DNA of 64,000 nucleotides, taken from Marinibacterium profundimaris (GTDB lineage Bacteria; Pseudomonadota; Alphaproteobacteria; Rhodobacterales; Rhodobacteraceae). The stretch lies in NCBI RefSeq assembly GCF_002210095.1, contig NZ_AQQR01000007.1, positions 155,392 through 219,391 on the forward strand. Direction: 5' to 3'. The translations under genes and the position numbers were made by a program. Each line of letters opens with the position of its first letter. Position 1 is the stretch's first letter. Positions 18,230 through 26,980 of this stretch are shown here, piece by piece. The notes under the pieces are model-generated. The model ran no database searches. It was not told the DNA's origin and saw nothing but the letters and a program-made list of their open reading frames with translations.

Positions 18230-20908
18230 ATGGACGTGGCATCCTCTTCCGATCCGGTGTCGGACCGGACCGCGCCGGACCCGTCGGGCCCGCCCCGGAC
18301 GGGGCGGCGCGGCCTGTTGGCCCGAACCGGGCCCGGGCGAGCGACGAGCCTGCCCACGATCACGGCGACGGTGGCGGCCTCGGCTGCGGTGGTGGTCTGC
18401 CTTGCGCTGTCGGCCTGGCTGGCGGTGGCCGTGCTGCGCCAGATCGACGGGCTTTCGGATTCCAAGTCCGACAACCTGCAATGGAGCCTGTCGCAGGCGC
18501 AGGTGGAATTCGACCGTTTCCGCCTGGCGCTGGAACAGGCGCGCCACGATCCCGCGGCCGTGACCGAGCTGCGCCAGACCTTCAACATCTTCTACGCACG
18601 TGTTTCGATCGTCGAACGGGGCAATGTCTTCCGCTCCATGGCGGGCGACCCCGCCTTTGTCGGGCCGCGGGCCGAAGTTCGCGCCTTTCTCGATGACAAT
18701 GTCGACCTGTTCGACGGGCCGGACGAGGAACTGCTGGCCGCGGTGCCCGACCTGATCCCCCGTGCCGAGGCGGTGGGCGAGGATGTCCGGGCCTTCTCGC
18801 TCGCGGCGTTGCAGGCCTTTGCCCGGCTGTCGGACGAACGCCGCGCCAGCGTGCTGCGCCTGCTGGGCTGGCTGGCTGCGGTGCTGATGGCGACCATCGT
18901 CGCGCTGGGGATGCTCGCCGTGTCGCATTTCCGGCTGTTCCGCCTGGCCGAACGCCGCGCCGACGAGGTGGAGACCGCCGGCGTCCGGATGCGCACCATC
19001 GTCCAGACCTCGCCCCATGCCATCGTCGTGACGGATGATGTGGGCCGGATACGCGAATTCAACCCGGCGGCCGAACGCATCCTTGGGAATGACCGGGCAG
19101 AGGCGCTGAAGCGCGACATTGTCGATCTTCTGGTGCCACCGTCGGAACGTGCGCGGGCCCGGCTGGGGCCGTTCGCCTTCCTGTCCGAACACCGCCGCCC
19201 GGCGCGCGGGGAACGCAACTTTGAAATCGACCTGCAGGACAATGCCGGCAGGCGTTTCGCCGCCGAGCTGGCCATCGATCGCGCGTCGGCCGACCGGCCG
19301 ATCTACGTCGCCCATATCCGCGACATCTCGCGCCGCAAGCGCGCCGAGGAAGAACTGATGCAGGCGCGCGACCAGGCGCTGGCCGGCGAGCGGGCGAAAT
19401 CGGAATTCCTGGCGGTGATGAGCCACGAGATGCGCACGCCGCTCAACGGGCTGCTGGGCACGATCCAGCTGCTGAACGACCACCGCATGACGGAACGCCA
19501 GGCCGGGTTGCTGGCACGGATGAAGGGGTCGGGCGAGCTGCTGCTGGGGCTCGTGAACGACGTGCTGGACCTGGCCAAGTACGAGGCCGGCATGATGAAG
19601 GCCGATCGCAAGCCGTTCTCGCTCGAACGGCTGATGCAGGGGGTGGTGGACACCGCGGCGCCTATGGCGCGCAGCAACGGCAACGCGCTAGACTGGAGCT
19701 GGACGGGCCCGGCGCCGACCCACGCGCTGGGCGATGCGCGGCGGCTGCGCCAGGTGCTGCTGAACCTTGTCGGAAACGCGATCAAGTTCACCCGCAACGG
19801 CAGCGTGGAGCTTGAGGCCGAGTACATCAACGCCACCGAGGTGGAGTTCCGCGTGATCGACACCGGCATCGGCATCGCCGAGGCGGACCTGGAACGGATC
19901 TTCCACGATTTCGAGACGCTCGACAGCTCATATGCGCGCGAAGCCGGGGGCACCGGGCTGGGCCTTGGCATCTCGCGCCGCCTGATGCGGCTGATGGGCG
20001 GCGAGATCGGCGCCGAGAGCGGGCCGGGGGAGGGGAGCCTTTTCTGGGTGCGGCTCCCGCTGGAGCCGGTGGAGGCCCGGCCCGGTGCCGGCCAGACCCG
20101 GGACGGCGCGGCCGGTTGCGAAGACAAGCGCCTGCTCGATGTGCTGCTGGTCGAGGACAACGAGGCCAACCGCTTCATCGTGCGTGAGATGCTTGCGCTC
20201 GAGGGGCACCGTGTAGTCGAGGCAGAGAACGGCCGCGACGGGGTCGAAACCGCGGCGTTGCGGCGCTTCGACGTGATCGTGATGGATGTCTCGATGCCCG
20301 TCATGGACGGCACCGAGGCGACGCGGCGCATCCGTGCCGGCAACCAGGCCTCGTGCGACGTGCCGATCCTGGCGCTGACCGCCCATGCCCTGCCCGAGGA
20401 ACTCGCCCGATTCCGCGAGGCGGGCATGACTGCCTGCATGTCAAAGCCGATCGACCGCGACCTGCTGTTGCAGACCCTGCAGGAACTGGCGCGCGGGGAT
20501 CTGCCGGACGACACGCTGGACGCCGGGCCCTCGGACACCGGGGCCGACCGGCTTCCGCGGCTGCCCCTGCTGGACGAGGCGCTGCTCTCGGTCTTCCTGT
20601 CGCGGGTGCCCCAGGATCAGGCGGAGCGGCTGATGGCCCGGTTCCTCGACGAGACCGAGGCCGAGGTGCTGGCCCTGGCCGAGGCCGGCCTGGCGCCCGC
20701 GGACCTGGGGGCGCTCGCGCATCGCTGCGCGGGCTCCTGCGGGACCTACGGGGCCGAGGCGATGCGTGCGGCGCTGAAACGGATCGTTGCCGGCGTGAAG
20801 CTGGACAGCCCGCCGGACGAGGCGGAGCTGGCCGCGCTGGTCCCGCTCTGGCGGGATACGAGGGCGGCGATCACCGCGCGCCTGCGCGACCGGATGGCCG
20901 AGGCATGA
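18230..20908 (+). CDS. Hybrid sensor histidine kinase with PAS, receiver and Hpt domains
   Basis: An 892-residue membrane kinase. Two membrane helices (about 43-68 and 210-232) bracket a periplasmic region of about 140 residues. A PAS domain follows (about 255-370, IVQTSPHAIVVTDDVGRIREFN). HisKA has the phosphorylated His399 in FLAVMSHEMRTPLNGLLG. HATPase_c has LLNLVGNAIKFT and GTGLGLGISRRL. The receiver has its phospho-acceptor Asp686 in VMDVSMPVMDG. A C-terminal Hpt carries His831 in ALAHRCAGSCGTYG. All relay sites are intact, giving a complete His-Asp-His phosphorelay. The final acceptor is probably the NarL-type regulator at 16630-17265. The upstream periplasmic protein is the likely sensor partner. 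Confidence 0.93.
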   Translation: MDVASSSDPVSDRTAPDPSGPPRTGRRGLLARTGPGRATSLPTITATVAASAAVVVCLALSAWLAVAVLRQIDGLSDSKSDNLQWSLSQAQVEFDRFRLALEQARHDPAAVTELRQTFNIFYARVSIVERGNVFRSMAGDPAFVGPRAEVRAFLDDNVDLFDGPDEELLAAVPDLIPRAEAVGEDVRAFSLAALQAFARLSDERRASVLRLLGWLAAVLMATIVALGMLAVSHFRLFRLAERRADEVETAGVRMRTIVQTSPHAIVVTDDVGRIREFNPAAERILGNDRAEALKRDIVDLLVPPSERARARLGPFAFLSEHRRPARGERNFEIDLQDNAGRRFAAELAIDRASADRPIYVAHIRDISRRKRAEEELMQARDQALAGERAKSEFLAVMSHEMRTPLNGLLGTIQLLNDHRMTERQAGLLARMKGSGELLLGLVNDVLDLAKYEAGMMKADRKPFSLERLMQGVVDTAAPMARSNGNALDWSWTGPAPTHALGDARRLRQVLLNLVGNAIKFTRNGSVELEAEYINATEVEFRVIDTGIGIAEADLERIFHDFETLDSSYAREAGGTGLGLGISRRLMRLMGGEIGAESGPGEGSLFWVRLPLEPVEARPGAGQTRDGAAGCEDKRLLDVLLVEDNEANRFIVREMLALEGHRVVEAENGRDGVETAALRRFDVIVMDVSMPVMDGTEATRRIRAGNQASCDVPILALTAHALPEELARFREAGMTACMSKPIDRDLLLQTLQELARGDLPDDTLDAGPSDTGADRLPRLPLLDEALLSVFLSRVPQDQAERLMARFLDETEAEVLALAEAGLAPADLGALAHRCAGSCGTYGAEAMRAALKRIVAGVKLDSPPDEAELAALVPLWRDTRAAITARLRDRMAEA

Positions 20909-20930
20909 CGCGCGGAGCCGTCGGGGGCCG

Positions 20931-23264
20931 TTGACTGAAGTGGAGACGCAGGGGCAGGCCGACAGCGGGCAGGCGCCGCGCATTCTGCCGCGCACGGCGT
21001 TGATCGCCGCGATCCGCGCAGACGGCCACCGGATCACCCTGGTTCAGGCGCCCGCGGGCTTTGGCAAGAGCGTCCTCGCAGGGCAGCTGGCCCGCGCGGT
21101 GGGGGCCGCGCCCGTGCCCGGCCGGCCAGGCGCCTGGGACGGGCCCGGCTGGCGCATCCGCGACGGGGTGCCGCCCGAGACGCTCGACGGGCCGGAGCGG
21201 CTGGTCCTGCTTGTCCGTCCGGGACAGGTCCCGTCCGGCCTCGCGCGGGCCCGGCTTCATGGCGAGGTCGGGGACATTCCCGCCGCCGACCTGCTGTTTG
21301 CGCGCGAGACGCTGCCGCCCGGGGCCTGGGCGCGGTCGGCCGGCTGGCCGGTGCTTGTGGGCGCGCCCGAGGTGTCGGATGCCGACCTCACCGCCTATCT
21401 CGTCCACGAGGTGCTGGCCGACCTGCCGGCCGATCGCCTGCTCGCCGCCACCCGGGGCGAGACCGACGATCTGCGCGCGCGCATCCCGCCGCTTGCCCTG
21501 GCCGACGCGCCGCTTCGCGCGCTGCTGCCCGGCGCCGTCGAAACCGCCCTGGCGGCGCGGCTGCTGGAGGACGGCGCCGCCGCGCTCGGCTGGTCCGAGA
21601 ACGTCCTGCCGCCGCGCCCGCGCCTTGCCGCGCGGCTGATCCGCACCGCGCTGGCCGCCGGCGACAGCGGGACCGCGCTGGATCTGTTTCGCCGCTCGGG
21701 CGGCTGGCACCTGTTCTATGCCCTGCCGCCACGGGATTTCGCGGCCCTTGTCGACGACATGCCCGCCGAGCTGCGCGACCGGGACGAGGAGCTGGCGCTG
21801 GCCCAGATGCTGCTGGGGCTCAAGGCGGGCGAGGTCGGATGGGTCCGGCGCCGCTTTGAGGAACGGTTCGGGGGGGCGCCGGGCATGGACGTGCTCGACC
21901 TGCGGCGCGGGCTGGCGCCCGACAGCCCGCTGTCCCTGCGGGTTCAGGCCTTTCGCATCGTCCTGCTGATCTACGAGGACATTCCCGTGAGCGAGGACAT
22001 GCTCGACACCATCCTGTCGGTCCTGTCGCGCCTGCCGCTGGAGGCGCACCTGATGCGGGGCTCCTGCCACAATGCCCTGCTGGAAATCTACCTGCGCCAG
22101 CGCCGCTATGCCGAGCTCGAGTTTTCCGCCGAGCGGTCGGCGCAGGCCTACGAGAGCGCCAATGCCGTATTGCTGCGCTTCTACATCGGCCTGCACCGCG
22201 CGGTCATGGGTCTGCTGCGCGGCCAGTCCGGCGCCGCGCTGCCCGAGCTGGCCGATGCGCGCGCCTGGCTGGACAAGCTGGAGTTCGACAGCCCCGGCGA
22301 CTCCCGCATTGCCCGGCTGGTCGAGGCCGCCGCCCGGTTCGAGGAAGGCGAGGCCGGGCCGATCCTTGGCTTTCTCGATGCCGATCTCGATGCCTTTTCG
22401 GGCGGCGAGACCTGGCCCACCCTGGTCGAGCTTGCGGTGCAGTTCGGATCCCAGGCCCTGGCCGAGCACGTCTCGACCCGGGCGGCGCTGGCCTATCTGG
22501 ACCGCTGGTGGGCGCGGCTGGCGATGAACCGGCAGTTCCGGGTGCTGCTGGATCTGCGCAAGGCCCAGGTTCTGCAGAATGCCGGCCGCTGGGGAGAGGC
22601 GGCGCGGGCGCTCTCGCCGATCCAGGCGCGCATCGACCGGGTCTGGATCGAAAGCGCCGACACCGAATTCGCGCGGCTGGCCACGCGGGACGAGATCCTG
22701 CTTGCGCTCTGCTGGCTGCGCCAGATCGCCTACGAATATCCCCGGCTGCCCTATCTGGGGCGCAAGCTGGACCACATGGCCGCCAACCCACAGCTGACCG
22801 GGCGCCAGCGCATCGCGCTGGACATCTGGCGCGCCCATGTCGCCCGGCAAACGCGCGAACCCTCGCAGATGCGGGCGCTGCTGCGGTCGGTCTTCGACAT
22901 CGTCGCGCGTGACAGGGGGCTGTCCGTCCTGTCCGAGGAACAGCTGTTCCTGGGCGAGATGTGGCGCGACGCGGGCACTGCGGCCTACCTGTCGGCGGTG
23001 GGGCCGGCGCGGCTGGTGATGCGGCGGCTGGAGGAAAGCCGGTTCACCTCGGGGACCGAGGCGGCACGGGCGCACCTGACCCGGCAGGAGCTGAAGGTGC
23101 TGATGATGCTGACCGAGGGCGCGTCGAACAAGATCGTCGCCCGGCAGCTGGGGATCACCGAACCGACGGTGAAATTCCACCTCAAGAATCTTTACGCCAA
23201 GCTTGGCTGCAACCGCCGGGCCGAGGCGGTCCGGGCGGCGCGTGCCCTGGGCTGGATGAAATAA
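20931..23264 (+). CDS. Large ATP-binding LuxR-family regulator (MalT/LAL-like)
   Basis: A 777-residue regulator. Residues 38-50 hold a P-loop (QAPAGFGKSVLAG), as in MalT-type STAND ATPases. The centre is about 600 residues of helical TPR-like sequence. The C-terminus has a LuxR helix-turn-helix (LTRQELKVLMMLTEGASNKI, GITEPTVKFHLKNLYAKLG). The start is uncertain: TTG at 20931 or GTG at 20940, both 20-30 bases after the kinase gene, so it is probably co-transcribed with it. It directly precedes the ABC/hydantoinase operon and is the obvious candidate to control it, with AACCTATCC repeats just downstream as possible sites. MalT relatives are activated by a small ligand plus ATP; the ligand is unknown. 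Confidence 0.85.
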   Translation: MTEVETQGQADSGQAPRILPRTALIAAIRADGHRITLVQAPAGFGKSVLAGQLARAVGAAPVPGRPGAWDGPGWRIRDGVPPETLDGPERLVLLVRPGQVPSGLARARLHGEVGDIPAADLLFARETLPPGAWARSAGWPVLVGAPEVSDADLTAYLVHEVLADLPADRLLAATRGETDDLRARIPPLALADAPLRALLPGAVETALAARLLEDGAAALGWSENVLPPRPRLAARLIRTALAAGDSGTALDLFRRSGGWHLFYALPPRDFAALVDDMPAELRDRDEELALAQMLLGLKAGEVGWVRRRFEERFGGAPGMDVLDLRRGLAPDSPLSLRVQAFRIVLLIYEDIPVSEDMLDTILSVLSRLPLEAHLMRGSCHNALLEIYLRQRRYAELEFSAERSAQAYESANAVLLRFYIGLHRAVMGLLRGQSGAALPELADARAWLDKLEFDSPGDSRIARLVEAAARFEEGEAGPILGFLDADLDAFSGGETWPTLVELAVQFGSQALAEHVSTRAALAYLDRWWARLAMNRQFRVLLDLRKAQVLQNAGRWGEAARALSPIQARIDRVWIESADTEFARLATRDEILLALCWLRQIAYEYPRLPYLGRKLDHMAANPQLTGRQRIALDIWRAHVARQTREPSQMRALLRSVFDIVARDRGLSVLSEEQLFLGEMWRDAGTAAYLSAVGPARLVMRRLEESRFTSGTEAARAHLTRQELKVLMMLTEGASNKIVARQLGITEPTVKFHLKNLYAKLGCNRRAEAVRAARALGWMK

Positions 23265-23292
23265 CCTATCCCTTTCTGTCCCGAACCTATCC
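23263..23292 (+). promoter_or_regulatory. Paired AACCTATCC direct repeats before the ABC/hydantoinase operon
   Basis: AACCTATCC occurs at 23263-23271 and again at 23284-23292, spaced 21 bases, that is two helical turns. The first copy overlaps the stop codon of the LuxR-family regulator gene. The same nonamer occurs at 17554-17562 within the operator region of the divergent regulator/kinase genes. Candidate activator sites of a LuxR-type regulator; promoter elements are not resolved. Confidence 0.5.
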
Positions 23293-23367
23293 TTTCCTTG
23301 CCTTGAGAGGAGCAGGGACGGCGCGCCATCATGCCCGAAAGACGCAGTCGCCACCGGAGGCACCCGA

Positions 23368-24399
23368 ATGGGACGACAGATTATCGAGGGCATTCTGAGG
23401 CGGACGGCCTCCGTCCTGCTTGTCCTGTTCGTGCTGTCTCTGATGATCTTCGTGCTGGCCCGCGTGGTGCCCGGCGATCCGGCGCGCATGGCCCTTGGCC
23501 CCTCGGCCACGGCTGAACAGGTGGCCGACCTTCAGGCCGAGATGGGGCTGGATCAGCCGATCATCGTTCAATACGGGCGCTACATGGGCAACGCCCTGCG
23601 CGGGGACCTGGGCGAGTCTCTGGTCACCAACCGCTCGGTCACCGCTGACATCGCCGACTTCCTGCCTGCCACGCTGGAGCTGGTGCTTGTCACCGTATTT
23701 CTCGTTTTCCTGATCTCGGTTCCGCTGGGCGTTCTGACCGCGCGCTACCGGGACCGCTGGATCGACAATGCCGGGCGGTTCTTCTCGCTGTTCGGGGTGA
23801 CGATCCCCTCGTTTCTCTTCGCGGTGGGCCTGCAATTGCTGGCCGGGTCGTTCTTTCCCGACTGGCCGATCCTGGGCCGGGTCGATTACCAGCTGAACGC
23901 GCCCGACGGGCCCACCGGTCTGCTGCTGGTCGACAGCCTCGTGCATGGCCGCTTCGATGTCTTCGTCGATGCGCTGCAGCACCTCGCCTTTCCGGCGCTG
24001 GCGCTGGCCATGGCCGGCATCGGCCAGATCACCCGCATCACCCGTTCGGCCATGATCGAGAACCTGCGCAAGGACCATGTCCTGACGCTGCGCAGCTTCG
24101 GCGTGCCGGAACGCGTCGTGGTGTTCCGCTACCTGCTGAAGCTGTCGTCCATCGCCCCGCTGACCATCATGGGGCTCGAATTCGCCTCGCTCATCGGCAA
24201 TGCCTTCGTGGTCGAGATGGTCTTCGGCTGGGGCGGCTTCGCCTCCTACGGGCTGACGGCGATCCTGCAGAAGGACCTGAACGCGCTGATGGCCGTGGTG
24301 CTGATCTCGGGCCTGTTCTTCATCTTCGCGAACCTTCTGGTCGATCTGGCGCTCTCGCTTATCGACCCGCGCCTGCGCCTGAGGGGGCAATCGGCATGA
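23368..24399 (+). CDS. ABC transporter permease, DppB/OppB type
   Basis: A 343-residue inner-membrane permease of a second peptide-type importer. It has an N-terminal helix followed by VPGDPARMALGPSATAEQVADL, the DppB hallmark. A periplasmic loop with GRYMGNALRGDLGESLVTNR comes next, then five membrane helices. The ATPase-docking EAA loop is RSAMIENLRKDHVLTLRSFGVPE near residues 226-248. It is the first gene of an operon continuing to 32402 and starts about 100 bases after the LuxR-family regulator gene. It overlaps the next permease by 4 bases (ATGA). Substrate is inferred from the downstream enzymes to be a hydantoin, lactam or similar amide. Confidence 0.95.
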   Translation: MGRQIIEGILRRTASVLLVLFVLSLMIFVLARVVPGDPARMALGPSATAEQVADLQAEMGLDQPIIVQYGRYMGNALRGDLGESLVTNRSVTADIADFLPATLELVLVTVFLVFLISVPLGVLTARYRDRWIDNAGRFFSLFGVTIPSFLFAVGLQLLAGSFFPDWPILGRVDYQLNAPDGPTGLLLVDSLVHGRFDVFVDALQHLAFPALALAMAGIGQITRITRSAMIENLRKDHVLTLRSFGVPERVVVFRYLLKLSSIAPLTIMGLEFASLIGNAFVVEMVFGWGGFASYGLTAILQKDLNALMAVVLISGLFFIFANLLVDLALSLIDPRLRLRGQSA

Positions 24400-25271
24400 G
24401 CCACTTGGACACGACCGACGACACCCAGATGACCGCAGCCTGGATGGGCTGGTACCGGTTCTCGCGCAATCCGGCGGCAATCATCGGCGCGGCGATCGTG
24501 ATCTCTGTACTGGTGATGGCCGCGCTGGCGCCCTGGATCACGCCGTTTCCCGACCATGTCGGATCGGTCGTCGATTTCCGCAACCGCCATGCGCCGCCCT
24601 CGGCCGTCAACTGGATGGGCACCGACAAGGCCGGGCGCGACATCTTCAGCCGGACGGTCTTCGGCTTCCGGGTCTCGCTGCTGCTGGTCTTCGGCGTGCT
24701 GGTGATCTCGGTCCCCGTGGGCGCGGTGCTGGGCATGTGCGCGGGCTATTTCGGCGGCTGGGCCGAGAAGATCATCACCGGGCTGACCAACGTGATGCTG
24801 GCCATGCCGCCGCTGGTCATGGCGCTGGCCATCGGCAACGTGCTGGAGCCCACGCTGATCAACGCGATGTTCGCAATCACCCTGCTGTGGTGGACCTGGC
24901 ATGCGCGGCTGGTCTACCGCGTGACCGTCTCGGTCGCGAATGAGGATTTCATCGAGGCCGCGCGCCTTGCCGGGGCCGGGCCGGTCCACATCCTGTTCCG
25001 CGAGATCCTGCCCAATTGCATCGCCGTGATCTCGGTCAAGACGACGCTGGACGCGGCCTTTGTCATCCTATTCGGCGCGACGCTGTCGTTCCTCGGCTTC
25101 GGGGTGAAGCCGCCCACGCCGGATCTTGGGTCGATGGTCGCCGACGGGCGCCAGTTCCTGCCCGAGAAATGGTGGGAGGTGCTCGCCCCCGGGTTCGCCA
25201 TCTTCTACGCCACGCTGGGCTTCAACCTGCTGGGCGACGGCCTGCGCGACATGTTCGACGTGGAGGCCTGA
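24396..25271 (+). CDS. ABC transporter permease, DppC/OppC type
   Basis: A 291-residue partner of the preceding permease, overlapping it by ATGA. The N-terminal helix (about 27-48) is followed by the family motif WMGTDKAGRDIFSRTVFGFRVSL. Four or five more helices and the docking loop IEAARLAGAGPVHILFREILPN follow. It ends LGFNLLGDGLRDMFD, a standard DppC C-terminus. One base separates its stop from the ATPase gene. Confidence 0.95.
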   Translation: MSHLDTTDDTQMTAAWMGWYRFSRNPAAIIGAAIVISVLVMAALAPWITPFPDHVGSVVDFRNRHAPPSAVNWMGTDKAGRDIFSRTVFGFRVSLLLVFGVLVISVPVGAVLGMCAGYFGGWAEKIITGLTNVMLAMPPLVMALAIGNVLEPTLINAMFAITLLWWTWHARLVYRVTVSVANEDFIEAARLAGAGPVHILFREILPNCIAVISVKTTLDAAFVILFGATLSFLGFGVKPPTPDLGSMVADGRQFLPEKWWEVLAPGFAIFYATLGFNLLGDGLRDMFDVEA

Positions 25272-25272
25272 G

Positions 25273-26961
25273 ATGACATTGCTCGACGTCAACGGCCTCA
25301 ACATGTCCTTCTCCGGCTACGGGCGGACCCGGCAGGTGCTGCACGATGTCTCGTTCTCGGTGGGCGCGAGCGAACGCGTGGCCCTGATCGGCGAGACGGG
25401 ATCGGGCAAGTCGGTGACCGCCAAGGCGATCCTTGGCACGCTGCCGGGCAATGCAAGTGTGGATGGCGGGTCGATCGCCTTCGACGGGCTCGACCTGTTC
25501 CGGCAATCCATGGCCGACCGGGAAAAGCTGAAGGGCACGGCCTTTTCCATCATCATGCAGGACCCGCTGTCGTCCTTTAACCCGGTCTTTCGGATCGGCC
25601 AGCACCTGGACGACGTGATGTATTACGCCGACCGCCGGCGCGGAGAGGTCTCCTCCGCCGCCGAACGCAAGGCGCGGATCCACGACACCCTGCGCAAGGT
25701 GCAGCTGGCCGATGCCGGGCGGGTTTACAACGCCTGGCCGTTCGAGCTGTCGGGCGGGATGCGCCAGCGGGTGCTGATCGCGCTGGCGCTGCTGCACCGG
25801 CCCCGGATGCTGATCGCGGACGAACCCGGCACCGCGCTGGACGTCACCACGCAGGACGAGATCCTGCGCCTGATCAACCGGCTGGTGGCCGAAGAGGGTC
25901 TGTCTCTGCTGATGATCACCCATAACCTGGGTGTCGTGCGCCAGACCGCCGACCGTGTGCTGGTGATGCGCCATGGCAAGATCGTCGAGCAGGGGCCGTT
26001 GGCCCAGGTCTTCGACGCCCCGCAGGAGCAATATACCCGCGATCTGATGGCCGCCGTGCCGCCACTTTACGGGCCGCAGGTGGTGGATCAGCCGGTCAGC
26101 CACAAGACGCCCATGATCACCCTGCAGGGGGTGAAGAAGGTCTATGCCAAACGCGGGCTGTTCAACCGGGGCGAAGGCCACCTGGCCGTGGATGACATCA
26201 ACATCACGGTAAACGAGGGCGAGATCTTTGGCCTGGCCGGGGAAAGCGGATCGGGCAAGACGACCGTGGCGCGGATGATGATGGGCCTGCTGTCGCAGAC
26301 CGAAGGCATGATCGCCGTGACCGGCGCGCCGGCCGAAGGCGCCCAGCGGCTCAGCCAGATCGTCTATCAGAACCCCGGCACCTCGCTGAACCCCAAGCGC
26401 ACCGTGGCGCAGACCCTGTCGGTGCCGCTGGCCCGGACCGAGGTGCCGGCCGATCGTCAGGCCCGGATGGAAGAGCTTCTGACCCTGGTTCGCCTGCCGG
26501 TGTCCTACCTGTCGAAATACCCGCACGAACTCTCGGGCGGGCAGAAACAGCGCGTGGCCATCGCCCGCGCGCTGGCCGCGAAGCCCAGGCTGATCATCCT
26601 GGACGAGCCGACCTCGGCGCTGGATGTCTCGGTCCAGAAGACGGTCATCGACCTGCTGCTGGAGCTGCGCGAGAGCCTCGGGCTGACCTATGTCATCATT
26701 TCCCACGACCTGTCGCTGATGCGCAATTTCTGCTCGCGTATCGCGATCATGCTGAAGGGCGAGATCGTGGAGCAGGGCACCCCGGCCGAAGTCTTCGCCG
26801 AGGCCCGCCATCCCTATACCCGCGCGCTGATCTCGGCGATCCCGGTTCTGACGGCCGAGGAACAGGCGCTCAAACCCAGTGTAACCGAAGAAGAACGCGC
26901 GAGATTTCTCGTGACCAGCGGTGGCGGACAGGCCGCGCCGCAGGCCACGGGCACCGAATGA
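25273..26961 (+). CDS. ABC transporter ATPase, two fused nucleotide-binding domains (DppDF type)
   Basis: A 562-residue cytoplasmic protein that joins the two ATPases usually encoded as DppD and DppF. I start at ATG 25273 (MTLLDVNGLNMSF), two bases after the permease stop; the frame upstream is antisense-like noise within the permease gene. The first domain has Walker A GETGSGKSVTAK and signature LSGGMRQRV. The second has GESGSGKTTVARM and LSGGQKQRVAIARAL, with Walker B LIILDEPTSALDV. In the first domain the Walker B region reads MLIADEPGTALDV, also intact. Both sites look active. It energises uptake by the two permeases, with the binding protein encoded at the end of the operon. Confidence 0.96.
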   Translation: MTLLDVNGLNMSFSGYGRTRQVLHDVSFSVGASERVALIGETGSGKSVTAKAILGTLPGNASVDGGSIAFDGLDLFRQSMADREKLKGTAFSIIMQDPLSSFNPVFRIGQHLDDVMYYADRRRGEVSSAAERKARIHDTLRKVQLADAGRVYNAWPFELSGGMRQRVLIALALLHRPRMLIADEPGTALDVTTQDEILRLINRLVAEEGLSLLMITHNLGVVRQTADRVLVMRHGKIVEQGPLAQVFDAPQEQYTRDLMAAVPPLYGPQVVDQPVSHKTPMITLQGVKKVYAKRGLFNRGEGHLAVDDINITVNEGEIFGLAGESGSGKTTVARMMMGLLSQTEGMIAVTGAPAEGAQRLSQIVYQNPGTSLNPKRTVAQTLSVPLARTEVPADRQARMEELLTLVRLPVSYLSKYPHELSGGQKQRVAIARALAAKPRLIILDEPTSALDVSVQKTVIDLLLELRESLGLTYVIISHDLSLMRNFCSRIAIMLKGEIVEQGTPAEVFAEARHPYTRALISAIPVLTAEEQALKPSVTEEERARFLVTSGGGQAAPQATGTE

Positions 26962-26980
26962 CCGCGAAAGGAGAGACCCG

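Noticed and set aside
20871..23510. Minus-strand open frame of about 880 codons
   Set aside because: Antisense to the MalT-like regulator gene, with no recognisable motif; the plus-strand protein has a P-loop and a LuxR domain.
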